Shown here: in pieces, positions 16,634 to 25,485 of the stretch
Position numbering within the stretch: the first letter of the stretch is position 1
How the letters are laid out: every line of letters starts with the position of its first letter
Source of the DNA: Spongiactinospora sp. TRM90649
GTDB taxonomy: Bacteria > Actinomycetota > Actinomycetes > Streptosporangiales > Streptosporangiaceae
Assembly (NCBI RefSeq): GCF_029382225.1
Contig: NZ_JARLTC010000039.1
Coordinates: 1-64,000, forward strand
Direction of reading: 5' to 3'
Length of the DNA: 64,000 nt
The notes under the pieces: model-generated
Seen by the model: the letters and a program-made list of their open reading frames with translations, nothing else
Database searches by the model: none
What the model was told of the DNA's origin: nothing
Position numbers and translations under genes: made by a program

Positions 16634-17806
16634 ATGCGCGCGATGACGGCCATCCTGGTCAAGGATCTGCGCCTGAGGCTGCTGGACGGCGCGCTGCTGA
16701 TGTCCGCGGTGGTGCTGCCGCTCGGCCTGGCCCTGCTGCTGAACACCCTGACCGGCGGGGAGCGTGCGTTCACCGCCTCCTACGCGGTGGCCGACCTTGA
16801 TCGCGGACCGGCCGCCGCCGCCTTCGCCGATGAGGTGCTGCGCCCGATGGAACGCGGCGGGAAGGTCACCGTCCGCCCGGCGGGCACCGAGGCGGAGGGC
16901 CGGGCGCTGGTCGAGCGGGGAGAGGCCGACGCGGTGTTCGTCATCCCGGCGGGGTTCTCCGCCGCGGTGGCGCAGGGCCGGGCGGCCACGATGGACCTGG
17001 TCGGCGACGCGAACTCCGGGGTGGCCGTCGGCGTGGCCCGCGAGGCGGCCCGCGCGTACGCCGCGCGGGTCGGCTCGGTGCGGCTCGCGGTGCGGGTCGC
17101 GGCGGGCGGGCGCGCGCTGGGCGAGGAGCGTGCCGGGGAACTGGCGCGGGCGGCGGCAGGGGCGCCACCCGCGATACGCCTGACCGAGGACGACTCGGCG
17201 GCGACCCGGCAGCTCGGGTCGGCCACCTACTACGCGGCGGGGATGGGGGTGTTCTTCCTGTTCTACGGGGTGATGATCAGTATCGGCGGGATTTTCGAGG
17301 AACGCGGCTCGGGCACGATGGCCCGGATGCTGGCCGCGCCGATCCCCCGGGCGGCGGTGCTGTCGGGCAAGCTGCTCGCGGGCGTGCTGGCGGCGGTGTT
17401 CGGCATGGCCGTGCTGGTGGTGGCGTCATCGGCGCTGATGGGCGCCCGCTGGGGCGATCCGCTGGGCGTCGGGGCGCTGGTGGTGGCCGGGGCGCTGGCG
17501 GCGACGGGCCTGATGGCCATGGTCGCCACCGTGGCCCGCACCGCCGAACAGGCGTCGAACTGGCAGTCGGGGCTGGTCATGGTGCTGGGACTGTTCGGCG
17601 GGGCGCTGTTCCCCGTGGGGCGGCTTGAGGGGTTCGCGGTGCTGAGCGGGTTCACTCCGCACCACTGGTTCATGACCGGCCTGGCCGAGCTGGCGGGCGG
17701 CGGCTCGGTCGAGCGGGTGCTCGTCCATCTGGCGGTGCTGCTCGGGTTCGCGGCGGTGGGCCTGGCCGTGGCGGTGGCGAGGTCGGGAAGGGTGGTGGCG
17801 GCGTGA
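16634..17806 (+). CDS. ABC-2 type exporter permease (first)
   Basis: Permease of 390 residues with an ABC-2 layout: one N-terminal membrane segment (residues 15-35), a large extracytoplasmic domain of about 180 residues, then five C-terminal membrane helices. GVFFLFYGVMISIGGIFEER marks the first helix of that bundle. The ATG follows the ATPase stop by one base. It presumably pairs with the second permease, with which it overlaps by four bases. Confidence 0.88.
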   Translation: MRAMTAILVKDLRLRLLDGALLMSAVVLPLGLALLLNTLTGGERAFTASYAVADLDRGPAAAAFADEVLRPMERGGKVTVRPAGTEAEGRALVERGEADAVFVIPAGFSAAVAQGRAATMDLVGDANSGVAVGVAREAARAYAARVGSVRLAVRVAAGGRALGEERAGELARAAAGAPPAIRLTEDDSAATRQLGSATYYAAGMGVFFLFYGVMISIGGIFEERGSGTMARMLAAPIPRAAVLSGKLLAGVLAAVFGMAVLVVASSALMGARWGDPLGVGALVVAGALAATGLMAMVATVARTAEQASNWQSGLVMVLGLFGGALFPVGRLEGFAVLSGFTPHHWFMTGLAELAGGGSVERVLVHLAVLLGFAAVGLAVAVARSGRVVAA

Positions 17807-18960
17807 AGGTCCTCGCGATCGCGGGCGTGGGCCTGCGCATGGCCGTCAAGGACCGCACCAGCGTCTTCTTCATGGCGGTGATGCCCTTCCTGATGGTCTT
17901 CATGATGGGGCTGATGTTCGGCGGCGGGCAGCGGCTGTCGGTGGGCGTCGCGGGCGGCGACGGCCCGCTGCCGAAGCGGCTGGCGGCGGCCCTGGCCGAG
18001 GGCGGGCGCGTGGAGGTGGTCCGCCTGGACGGCGAGGCGGCGCTGCGCGAGGCGGTGGAACGCGGCGAGGTCGGCGGCGGCCTGCTGATCCCCGCCGGGT
18101 ACGCCGCCGCCGTGGGCGGGGGCGCAACAGCGGAGGTGCGGTATCTGTCCCGGCCGTCCGACCCGCAGGGGATGGAACTGGCCGCGCTGGTGCGCTCGGC
18201 CGTGCTGCGGGAAGCGGGGAGCGTGGGCGCGGCCGCGTTCGGCGCGGCGCACGGCGACGGGTCGTTCGCGGCGAACCTGGACGCGGCCGACGCGGCGCGC
18301 GCGCCGGGGATCACGGTGCGGGCCACGACGGTGGGTGAGACCGTGTTCCCCGAGGGGATGGCCGGTTTCGCCCTGTCGGCGCCGCCGTTGCTGCTGCTCT
18401 ACACCTTCCTGACGTCGCTGACCGCCGCCGCCGGGCTGGTGGCGACCCGCGTCTCCGGGCTGAGCGCCCGCATGTACTCGACCCCGACCCCCGTGTGGGC
18501 GCTGCTGGCGGGGGAGGCGGCGGGCAGGATCGCCGTCGCCCTGGCCCAGGGGCTGATCATCATGCTCGGGTCGGCGCTGCTGTTCGGCGTGGCCTGGGGC
18601 GACCCGCTCGGCGCGGCGGCCCTGCTGGTGGCGTTCTCCCTGGTCGGCGGGGGCGCGGCCATGCTGCTGGGCTCGGTGTTCCGCACCCAGGGGGCGGTGA
18701 CGTCGGCCGGGCTGATCCTGGGGCTGGGCCTGGCCGCGGCGGGCGGTTCCATGGCCCCGCTGGAGGCGCTCGGCGACACCGCGCGCCGCCTGGCCTACCT
18801 GACCCCGCACGCGTGGGGCTACGAAGGCTTCGCCGCGCTGGTACGGCACGGCGCCGGGTTCGCCGACGTGCTGCCGCAGGTCACGATCCTGTGTGGATAC
18901 GCCGCCGTGTTCTTCGTCGCGGGCACTTTGCTCCTGCGCCGGGCGTTGATCCGGAACTGA
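17803..18960 (+). CDS. ABC-2 type exporter permease (second)
   Basis: Permease of 385 residues starting at GTG 17803, overlapping the previous stop. The layout matches the first permease: a membrane anchor near residues 20-40 (FFMAVMPFLMVFMMGLMFGG), a soluble extracytoplasmic domain, then six hydrophobic helices from residue 190 to the end. The two are diverged paralogues and probably form a heterodimer. This is the last gene of the GntR-controlled run; the next gene starts 117 bases later with its own promoter-like sequence. Confidence 0.87.
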   Translation: MKVLAIAGVGLRMAVKDRTSVFFMAVMPFLMVFMMGLMFGGGQRLSVGVAGGDGPLPKRLAAALAEGGRVEVVRLDGEAALREAVERGEVGGGLLIPAGYAAAVGGGATAEVRYLSRPSDPQGMELAALVRSAVLREAGSVGAAAFGAAHGDGSFAANLDAADAARAPGITVRATTVGETVFPEGMAGFALSAPPLLLLYTFLTSLTAAAGLVATRVSGLSARMYSTPTPVWALLAGEAAGRIAVALAQGLIIMLGSALLFGVAWGDPLGAAALLVAFSLVGGGAAMLLGSVFRTQGAVTSAGLILGLGLAAAGGSMAPLEALGDTARRLAYLTPHAWGYEGFAALVRHGAGFADVLPQVTILCGYAAVFFVAGTLLLRRALIRN

Positions 18961-19077
18961 GGTTTTCCACACCCCCTTCCTGGGGTAGCCGCCACTGGAG
19001 TCGCTGAGGCGGTCACCCGCAGGCCGTGGGGTGGGCCTCATGTTCCCTGTCCCTCTAGCCGAATAGCGTCTTGATTC

Positions 19078-19749
19078 ATGAATCCCGCACAGTTGGACGG
19101 CATCGCCGGTTGGGCGATCGAACTGATGGAAACACTCGGCGAGCCCGGAGCGGGCATCGCCATCGCGTTGGAGAACCTGTTCCCCCCGCTGCCCAGCGAG
19201 GTGATCCTCCCGCTGGCGGGATTCGCGGCCAGCCGCGGCGACCTCAGCCTCATCGGGGCGATCGTGTGGACCACGATCGGCTCGGTGGTGGGCGCGCTGG
19301 CCCTCTACGGGCTCGGCGCGCTCCTCGGCCGCGACCGGCTCGTCCGGCTGGCGACCAGGCTGCCGCTGGTGAAGATCACCGACATCGAGAAGGCCGAGGC
19401 GTGGTTCGCCCGGCACGGTGTGAAGACGGTGTTCTTCGGAAGGATGATCCCCATCTTCCGCAGCCTCATCTCGGTGCCCGCCGGGGTCGAGCGGATGCGG
19501 CTGACCAGGTTCTTGATCTTCACCACGCTGGGTAGCCTGATATGGAACACCGCGTTCGTGTTCGCGGGTTACCTGCTGGGCGAGAACTGGGGGGTCGTCG
19601 AGCGGTACATGGGCGTGGTGTCCAAGGCCGTGCTGGGCATCTGCGTGCTGGCGGTCGTCTGGTGGGTGGTGGCGAGGGTGCTGCGCGCCAGGCGTGAGCC
19701 GGGCCGTGGCGCCGGCAGGCACCGGGAACAGGACCGCGAAAGGGTCTGA
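19078..19749 (+). CDS. DedA family membrane protein
   Basis: Membrane protein of 223 residues in the DedA/SNARE-associated family, thought to act in lipid (undecaprenyl phosphate or phospholipid) translocation. Seen: LENLFPPLPSEVILPLAGFA near the N-terminus, the essential arginine region FFGRMIPIFRSLISVPAG, and four to five membrane segments. The ATG at 19078 has no clear Shine-Dalgarno sequence; a TAGCGT box at 19064-19069 would put the transcript start close to the ATG, so it may be leaderless. It runs 3 bases ahead of the following kinase gene and may be co-transcribed with it. Confidence 0.88.
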   Translation: MNPAQLDGIAGWAIELMETLGEPGAGIAIALENLFPPLPSEVILPLAGFAASRGDLSLIGAIVWTTIGSVVGALALYGLGALLGRDRLVRLATRLPLVKITDIEKAEAWFARHGVKTVFFGRMIPIFRSLISVPAGVERMRLTRFLIFTTLGSLIWNTAFVFAGYLLGENWGVVERYMGVVSKAVLGICVLAVVWWVVARVLRARREPGRGAGRHREQDRERV

Positions 19750-19752
19750 GGG

Positions 19753-20907
19753 TTGGCGGGTTTGGTGCGGGGCTGGCTGCTCACCTTGGCGGGCCTCATC
19801 ATCGGCGGGGCGACCGCGTACGTGGGGCTCGCGTTCCTGGCGATGGCCGGGCTGGCGCTGGCCGCCTTGCGGTTCTGGCCGCGCGGGCAGGCGCTGGTGC
19901 GGGCCCGGGTCCACCGGGGCGCCCGACGGCTGGCCGAAGGCGAGCGCCGCCGGCTGATCCGCTTCCTCGACGCCGACATCTCGGGCGAGTACTCCGGTGA
20001 GCGCGCCGTCCGCTACCTGGTGGCGCGCGGCCCGGTGGGCATCCTCGGCCACGGGGTGGTGTTCCTGCTCGGCCTCGGCGTGACGGTGGCGGTGACCATG
20101 CTGCTGGCCTGGGCGAGCGGGTTCCCGTGGGCGTTGATCGAAGACGCCGGAGGGGTCACGCTGGCCACCATCCTGGGCGCCTCGGTCCCGGGCGTCCTGC
20201 TGCTCTACCTCAACCTGACCGGCATCGCCGGGGTGGCCGGGCTGGAGCGGCGGCTGGCCGCGCACTACCTCGGCCCCAGCACCACCGAACTGCTGCGGCG
20301 ACGCATCACCGAGCTGTCGATCAGCCGGGCGGGCATCGTCGAGGCGGTCGACCAGGAGCGCCGCCGGATCGAGCGTGACCTCCACGACGGCGTCCAGCAG
20401 CGGCTGGTCGCGCTGGGCATGCTGCTGGGCAGGGCACGCAGGCAGGGCGACTCCGAACTGCTCGCCCAGGCCCACGAGGAGTCCCAGGAGGCGCTGCGCG
20501 ACCTGCGCGAGGTGGCCTGGCGGGTCTACCCGGCCGGGCTCGACGCGGTGGGGCTGCGCGACGCGCTGGCCGCGGTCGCCGAGCGCTCGGCCGTACCGGT
20601 GTCCATCGACTACGCCCTGCCCGGCGAGCTGCCCCCGGCCGTGGAGACGGCGGTCTACTTCGTGGTGTGCGAGGCGGTGACCAACGCCGCCAAGCACTCC
20701 GGCGCGGGGCGCATCGCCGTCCGGCTGGCCGCGACCGGCCCGCTGGTCGAGGTCCGCGTCCACGACGACGGCGCGGGCGGCGCCGACCCCTACGGCGGCG
20801 GCCTTTCCGGGCTGGCCCGCCGGGTGGCCGCGCTCGACGGCCGGTTCGCCGTCCACAGCCCGCTCGGCGGGCCCACCCTGATAACCGCGGAGCTGCCGTG
20901 CGCGTGA
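19753..20907 (+). CDS. NarL-type sensor histidine kinase
   Basis: Membrane kinase of 384 residues, start TTG 19753 (GTG 19765 is an alternative). Four hydrophobic segments lie in residues 1-160 (one pair at 8-42, another at 95-155). The HisKA_3 helix is ERRRIERDLHDGVQQRLVAL, with the phospho-acceptor His in RDLHDGV. The HATPase domain is complete, with a normal N-box (CEAVTNAAKHSG) and the glycine lid VHDDGAGGADPYGGGLSGL. The final ten bases overlap the response-regulator gene. It contrasts with the kinase at 7916, whose N-box Asn is lost. Confidence 0.92.
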   Translation: MAGLVRGWLLTLAGLIIGGATAYVGLAFLAMAGLALAALRFWPRGQALVRARVHRGARRLAEGERRRLIRFLDADISGEYSGERAVRYLVARGPVGILGHGVVFLLGLGVTVAVTMLLAWASGFPWALIEDAGGVTLATILGASVPGVLLLYLNLTGIAGVAGLERRLAAHYLGPSTTELLRRRITELSISRAGIVEAVDQERRRIERDLHDGVQQRLVALGMLLGRARRQGDSELLAQAHEESQEALRDLREVAWRVYPAGLDAVGLRDALAAVAERSAVPVSIDYALPGELPPAVETAVYFVVCEAVTNAAKHSGAGRIAVRLAATGPLVEVRVHDDGAGGADPYGGGLSGLARRVAALDGRFAVHSPLGGPTLITAELPCA

Positions 20908-21542
20908 TCCTGGCCGAAGACTCCACCCTGCTGCGCGAAGGGCTCGTGCGGCTGCTCGCCGAGGAGGGCCACGAGGTCACCGCCGCCGTCGGCGACGCCG
21001 AGGCGCTGCTCGGCGCGGTCGAGCGCGAGCCGCCCGACATCGTGGTGGTCGACGTGCGGATGCCGCCCACCCACACCGACGAGGGGCTGCGGGCCGCGCT
21101 GGAGATCCGCCGCCGCAGGCCGGGCGCGGCGGTGCTCGTGCTGTCGCAGTACGTCGAGCGGCGCTACGCCGCCGAGCTGCTGTCGGCCGAACACGGCGGG
21201 GTCGGCTACCTGCTGAAAGACCGCGTCATGCAGGTCGGGGAGTTCCTGTCCGCGCTCGACCGTGTCGCGGCGGGCGGCGCCGCCTTCGACCCCGAGGTGG
21301 TGCGCCAGCTCCTGGCCCGCAGCACCCGCGTTGACCCGCTGGCCCGGCTGACCCCCCGCGAGAGCGAGGTGCTGTCGCTGATGGCCGAGGGCTACGCCAA
21401 CCCGGCGGTCGCCGAGCGGCTGCACGTCTCACAGAGCGCGGTTGAGAAGCACGTCAACGCCATCTTCGAGAAACTGGAGATCCGCGCCTCCACCGGCTAC
21501 AACCGCCGGGTGCTCGCCGTGCTGAGCTACCTGCGGTCCTGA
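20898..21542 (+). CDS. NarL/FixJ-type response regulator
   Basis: Response regulator of 214 residues, starting at GTG 20898 within the end of the kinase gene; a GTG two codons later is possible. The receiver shows VILAEDSTLLREGLVRLLAE, phospho-acceptor Asp in DIVVVDVRMPPTHTDEG, the LVLSQY switch and YLLKDRV. The GerE helix-turn-helix is LTPRESEVLSLMAEGYANPA with SQSAVEKHVNAIFEKL. Partner: the preceding kinase. The target genes are unknown. Confidence 0.93.
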   Translation: MRVILAEDSTLLREGLVRLLAEEGHEVTAAVGDAEALLGAVEREPPDIVVVDVRMPPTHTDEGLRAALEIRRRRPGAAVLVLSQYVERRYAAELLSAEHGGVGYLLKDRVMQVGEFLSALDRVAAGGAAFDPEVVRQLLARSTRVDPLARLTPRESEVLSLMAEGYANPAVAERLHVSQSAVEKHVNAIFEKLEIRASTGYNRRVLAVLSYLRS

Positions 21543-21546
21543 CCTC

Positions 21547-22791
21547 TCAGCGGCCCTCCAGGGCGTCCTGCATGACCCGCAGTTTCGACTGCGCCTCGGC
21601 CAGCTCGGCGGCCGGATCGGAGTCGGCCATGATGCCGCATCCGGCGAAGAGCCGGGCGCGGGAGCCCTCGATCGAGCCGCAGCGCAGCGCGATGCCCCAC
21701 TCGCCGTCGCCGTGCGCGTCGATCCAGCCGACCGGGCCCGCGTAGCGGCCGCGGTCCATGCCCTCCAGTTCCCGGATGACCTCCACCGCGCGGCCGGTGG
21801 GGGTGCCGCCGACGGCGGCGGTGGGGTGCATCGCGGAGACCACGTCGAGCACCGACGCGCCGTCCGACAGGCGCCCGCTGATCGGGCTGGCCAGGTGCTG
21901 CACGTTGGACAGCACCAGCAGCTCCGGCTCCGGCGGGACGGTGAGGTCCTTGCACAGCGGCGACAGCGCGTCGCGCACGGACTCCACGGCACACGTGTGC
22001 TCGTGGCGGTCCTTCACCGAGGCCCGCAGCGCCGCGCCGCGCGCGGCGTCCTCGGCGGGTGTGGCGCCCCGGGCGGTCGTGCCGGCCAGCACCAGCGACT
22101 CCACCGCCTCGCCGATGTGGCGGACCAGCAGCTCGGGGGTGGCGCCCACCAGCCCGGCGCAGGAGAAGGTGTAGCAGGCGGGGTAGCGGCGGCCGAGCCG
22201 CGACAGCAGCAGCGGCAGGTCGATCGGGTGCTCGGCGACCGCGTTGAGGTCGCGGGCGAGGACCACCTTCTCCAGCTCGCCGTCGCGGATCCGGCGCACG
22301 GCCAAGGAGACGGCGTGCTGCCACTGCGGCGCGGTGAGGCTGCCGTCGCCGTACCGGACAGGGCCGGGGGAGCCGCCGGTGAGCGGGGCGGCGGGCGCGC
22401 CGAGCGGCGGCGGGTCGCCGATCGTGGTGAGCCACGCCCGCCCGCCGCGCCGGGCCAGCACCATCGCCGGTACGGCCAGCACCGAGCCAGGGGACTCCGG
22501 GTCGAAGGTGAAGGAGCCGAAGGCGACCGGCCCGGAGCCGGGGACCCGCACCTCGTCGTTCACGTCGGCATCGCCGAGCGCCTGCGCCAGCCATTCGCGG
22601 GCCCAGGCGAACCGCCCGGGGCCCGGCGGGACCGTGACGCGGGCGGCCTCGCCCCACGCGACCAGGCCCTCACCGTGCCGGACCCAGGCGTAGGGTGCCG
22701 GGCCCCGCAGCCGGGCCAGCAGGTCACCGGGGTCAGGGACGGCGACGGTGCGAACCAACAGTGGACGGGTCAACCCGAGCGTGACACTCAC
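21547..22791 (-). CDS. Isochorismate synthase (MenF/EntC/DhbC family)
   Basis: Chorismate-to-isochorismate isomerase, 414 residues from GTG 22791; another GTG lies at 22800. The C-terminal chorismate-binding domain has all family marks: EKVVLARD, FSCAGLVGATPELLV, LAGTTARGATPAEDAA, KDRHEHTCAVESVRDAL, SNVQHLASPISG, HPTAAVGGTPTGRAVE and FAGCGIMADSDP. The TxxPT-type active-site segment decides isochorismate rather than anthranilate chemistry. With no siderophore genes around it the likely role is menaquinone synthesis, but this is inference because neither men nor siderophore genes are visible. It converges on the response regulator four bases away. Confidence 0.88.
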   Translation of the reverse strand: MSVTLGLTRPLLVRTVAVPDPGDLLARLRGPAPYAWVRHGEGLVAWGEAARVTVPPGPGRFAWAREWLAQALGDADVNDEVRVPGSGPVAFGSFTFDPESPGSVLAVPAMVLARRGGRAWLTTIGDPPPLGAPAAPLTGGSPGPVRYGDGSLTAPQWQHAVSLAVRRIRDGELEKVVLARDLNAVAEHPIDLPLLLSRLGRRYPACYTFSCAGLVGATPELLVRHIGEAVESLVLAGTTARGATPAEDAARGAALRASVKDRHEHTCAVESVRDALSPLCKDLTVPPEPELLVLSNVQHLASPISGRLSDGASVLDVVSAMHPTAAVGGTPTGRAVEVIRELEGMDRGRYAGPVGWIDAHGDGEWGIALRCGSIEGSRARLFAGCGIMADSDPAAELAEAQSKLRVMQDALEGR

Positions 22792-22980
22792 TCCACCCAC
22801 TTTAGGCGTGAACTGAACGTGTTCGACGGCGACCCTGTTTCCACACGGTTGCGAAATGTCCCAGCGGCACGTGACCGGCACCTTGTCAAGGCGGCAAAAC
22901 AGGTCGGTCACTTGACGTGACCGGGCGACTCCGGAGTGATACACCCGTGTAGGAGAGTGTGATCCTAATGCGGAGGTGCC

Positions 22981-23844
22981 ATGGTTCGCACGTCGGTGGC
23001 GGCGCTCGCCGGTGCGGCGATCGTCTGCTCGGCCGTCCTCGTTCCACTGCCGGCGCGGGCGGCGGCCTGGCGGCCGGAGTCCATCGCTGCGCTCGGCGAC
23101 TCGATCAGCGCGGGCCTCAACGCCTGCGGCTGGTACGTCGCCTGCCCGTCGAGGTCCTGGTCCACAGGCGACAACGCCACGGTCAACAGCCACTACCTGC
23201 GGCTGCGCCGTGACGTCGCCGCGATCTCGGGTCACAATGTCAACCTGGCCGCGTCCGGCACGGTGAGCGCCGAACTGGCCGCCCAGGCCCGCGAGGCGGT
23301 CCGCCGCGACGCCGCCTACGTCACGATCCTGGTGGGCGCCCAAGACGCCTGCGTGCGCGAGGAGCGCCTGATGACCTCCGTCGCCGCCTTCCGCAGGAAC
23401 ATCGACACCGCCCTGGGCGTCCTGCGCGAGGGCCTCCCGCGGGCCCGCGTGTTCGTCGCGAGCATCCCCGACATCAAACGCCTGTGGCGCGTCGGCAAGG
23501 ACAACGCCCTGGCCCGCACCTTCTGGTCGGTCGGCAAGATCTGCCAGTCCATGCTCGCCAAGCCCCAGTCCACGGCCAAGGCCGACCAGACCCGCCGCGA
23601 CCGTGTCCGCGACCGCGTGGTCGCCTTCAACCGCTCCCTGTCCGACGCCTGCACCGCCTACGGCCCCGCCTGCCGCACCGACGACGGCGCGGTCTTCTCC
23701 TACCCCTTCACCCTCGCCCAGGTCAGCAAATGGGACTACTTCCACCCCAACGCCGACGGCCAGCGCGTCATCGCCGCCCAGACCGCCTCCGTCCTGCGGA
23801 ACTGGGACCTGCCGGTCTCCCCGCTACCGCTGGACGCCCGCTGA
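22981..23844 (+). CDS. Secreted SGNH/GDSL-family hydrolase
   Basis: Exported esterase or lipase-like protein of 287 residues. The ATG follows GCGGAGGTGCC. A Sec signal peptide with a clear hydrophobic core (VAALAGAAIVCSAVLVPLPA) ends at ARA-A near residue 28. Block I is ALGDSISAG with the catalytic Ser41, and Block V is WDYFHPNADGQ with the Asp/His pair. In Block III the usual GxND is VGAQDAC, so the oxyanion-hole Asn is Gln. About six Cys residues in the mature part suggest disulfides, as in Streptomyces-type secreted SGNH enzymes. The substrate is unknown. Confidence 0.87.
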   Translation: MVRTSVAALAGAAIVCSAVLVPLPARAAAWRPESIAALGDSISAGLNACGWYVACPSRSWSTGDNATVNSHYLRLRRDVAAISGHNVNLAASGTVSAELAAQAREAVRRDAAYVTILVGAQDACVREERLMTSVAAFRRNIDTALGVLREGLPRARVFVASIPDIKRLWRVGKDNALARTFWSVGKICQSMLAKPQSTAKADQTRRDRVRDRVVAFNRSLSDACTAYGPACRTDDGAVFSYPFTLAQVSKWDYFHPNADGQRVIAAQTASVLRNWDLPVSPLPLDAR

Positions 23845-23899
23845 ATGATCTCCCGGTGTTTCCGGCGGCGCCCGGGGACGTGCCAGACGGCTGCGGGTT

Positions 23900-24961
23900 C
23901 TACCGGTGGGTGAGCAGAGGGGCGTGGTGGTCGGTTCCGTCGGGGCCGTCGGGGTCGGCGTGGACGGTGGCGGCGGACAGCCGGGGCAGGTCGTGGATGA
24001 GCCGGTGCTCGGCCTCGACGGCGACCGCGTGGGCCTCGATCAGGGTCACGTCGTGGCGGACGGCGATGTCGACCTCGGCGCGCAGCGCGTGGCCGATCCA
24101 GCGCAGCCGGACCGCGCCAACGCTGCGCACGCCGGGCACGGTGGTGAGGATCTGCTCGGCCTGGGCGATCAGGGCGGGGTCGACGGCGTCCATCAGCCGG
24201 TGATAGATCTCGCGGGCGGCGTCACGCAGCACGAAGCAGATGGCGGCGGTGATGAGCAGGCCCACGATCGGGTCGGCCAGCGGAAACCCGAGGGCGGCGC
24301 CGCCGGCGCCGAGCAGGACGGCCAGCGAGGTGAATCCGTCGGTGCGGGCGTGCAGGCCGTCGGCGACCAGTGCGGCCGAGCCGATCTCGCGGCCGACCCT
24401 GATGCGGTAGCGGGCCACCCATTCGTTGCCGAGGAAGCCGACGAATCCGGCGGCGGCCACCAATCCCAGCGCCTGCACGTCCTGGGGGTCGATGAGGCGT
24501 TTGAGGGCCTCGTATCCGGCCAGGCCCGCGGAGGCGGCGATCAGGGCGACGATGACGATGCCGGCCAGGTCTTCGGCGCGGCCGTAGCCGTAGGTGAAGC
24601 GTCGGGTGGCGGCCCGCCGTCCCAGCGAGAACGCGATCGCCAGCGGGACCGCGGTGAGCGCGTCGGCGAAGTTGTGCAGGGTGTCGCCCAGCAGCGCCAC
24701 CGACCCGGACACCGCGACGATGGCCGCCTGGACGAGCGCGGTGGCCATGAGGACCGCGAAGGAGATGCCCAGCACCCGCATGCCCCGGCTGCTGGACTCC
24801 AATGCGGTGTCGGTCTTGTCGGCGCTGTCGTGGCTGTGCGGGGTGAACGCGTGGCCCAGCCTGGCGGGCCACCGCTTGGGCCCACTACCCCCCTGCTCAT
24901 GCCCGTGCCCGTGCCCGTGCCCGTGATCGTGTCCGTGCTGTGGGGGGTCGAGTTCGCTCAT
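23900..24961 (-). CDS. Cation diffusion facilitator (Zn/Co/Cd exporter) with His-rich N-terminus
   Basis: Metal/proton antiporter of 353 residues. The ATG at 24961 has GAGAGGGA in front. Residues 8-24 are a run of His-Gly/His-Asp pairs (HGHDHGHGHGHGHEQG), a cytoplasmic metal-binding tail. Six membrane helices follow; the transport-site motifs are NFADALTAVPLAIAF (with HNFAD) in helix II and HARTDGFTSLAVL in helix V. A C-terminal cytoplasmic domain carries a V-x-x-V-R-L-R-W-x-G-H strand. It is divergently transcribed from an ArsR-family regulator 50 bases away, an arrangement that predicts metal-induced expression. Confidence 0.92.
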   Translation of the reverse strand: MSELDPPQHGHDHGHGHGHGHEQGGSGPKRWPARLGHAFTPHSHDSADKTDTALESSSRGMRVLGISFAVLMATALVQAAIVAVSGSVALLGDTLHNFADALTAVPLAIAFSLGRRAATRRFTYGYGRAEDLAGIVIVALIAASAGLAGYEALKRLIDPQDVQALGLVAAAGFVGFLGNEWVARYRIRVGREIGSAALVADGLHARTDGFTSLAVLLGAGGAALGFPLADPIVGLLITAAICFVLRDAAREIYHRLMDAVDPALIAQAEQILTTVPGVRSVGAVRLRWIGHALRAEVDIAVRHDVTLIEAHAVAVEAEHRLIHDLPRLSAATVHADPDGPDGTDHHAPLLTHR

Positions 24962-25000
24962 CGCGTCCCTCTCACTTGCCTTTGAGCCGTTCACTCGGAT

Positions 25001-25019
25001 CATATGTAGTCATGTATGC
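25001..25019. promoter_or_regulatory. Candidate ArsR/SmtB operator
   Basis: CATATGTAGTCATGTATGC is an AT-rich, imperfect dyad in the 50-bp divergent space between exporter and regulator, overlapping the regulator's start codon. ArsR/SmtB metal sensors commonly bind AT-rich imperfect inverted repeats of this kind. Only five of eight arm positions match, so this is a suggestion. Confidence 0.35.
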
Positions 25020-25368
25020 ACGCGACAACGAATCAGGTGCGAGCCGGCCGCAAGAGCAACCGACCGGCGCCCAGGTGGAGGCGGCTGTCGAGGCGTTCCG
25101 CATGCTCAGCGACGGCACCCGGCTGCGCCTGATGTGGCTGCTGTCGGCCGGGGAGTACGACGTCACCTCGCTGGCCGCCGCGATCGGCGTGGCCCGGCCC
25201 TCGGTCTCCCAGCACCTGGCCAGACTGCGCATGGGCGGGCTGGTGCGCAGCCGCCGCGAGGGGCGGCGGGTGCTGTATCGGGCCCGCGACGTACACGTGC
25301 GGACCCTGATCCACGAGGCCCTCTTCCACGCCGACCACGAGGTGTCCGGCATTCCCCGCCACGACTAG
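25012..25368 (+). CDS. ArsR/SmtB-family metal-responsive repressor
   Basis: Winged-helix repressor of 118 residues from ATG 25012. The core reads FRMLSDGTRLRLMWLLSAGE, then YDVTSLAAAIGVARPSVSQH (recognition helix), then the wing with SRREGRRVLYRARD. The C-terminal helix carries HVRTLIHEALFHADHEVSG, a DxHxx..H..D/H..H pattern like the alpha-5 metal site of SmtB and NmtR sensors. No alpha-3 CxC motif is present, so Zn, Ni or Co is more likely than As or Cd. It probably represses the divergent CDF exporter and releases on metal excess. Confidence 0.9.
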   Translation: MYARDNESGASRPQEQPTGAQVEAAVEAFRMLSDGTRLRLMWLLSAGEYDVTSLAAAIGVARPSVSQHLARLRMGGLVRSRREGRRVLYRARDVHVRTLIHEALFHADHEVSGIPRHD

Positions 25369-25485
25369 AAGCGGGGCTGAGCGTCCGCGGCCGCCCGGCC
25401 GGCCTGGGCGCGGGCCTGTTCGGCGTCGGCCACCTGCCGCGCGACGCGAGATCGACGGTGAGGAGAGCCTGCCACGAGGTCTTCG

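Noticed and set aside
24895..24950. Tandem GCCCGT-like DNA repeat
   Set aside because: It is simply the coding sequence of the His-rich metal-binding tail of the CDF transporter.
25369..25485. Minus-strand tail reading RQVADAEQARAQAGRAAADA
   Set aside because: Short, alanine/arginine-rich, and without start or ribosome site; likely a GC-rich shadow or an old gene end that cannot be identified.
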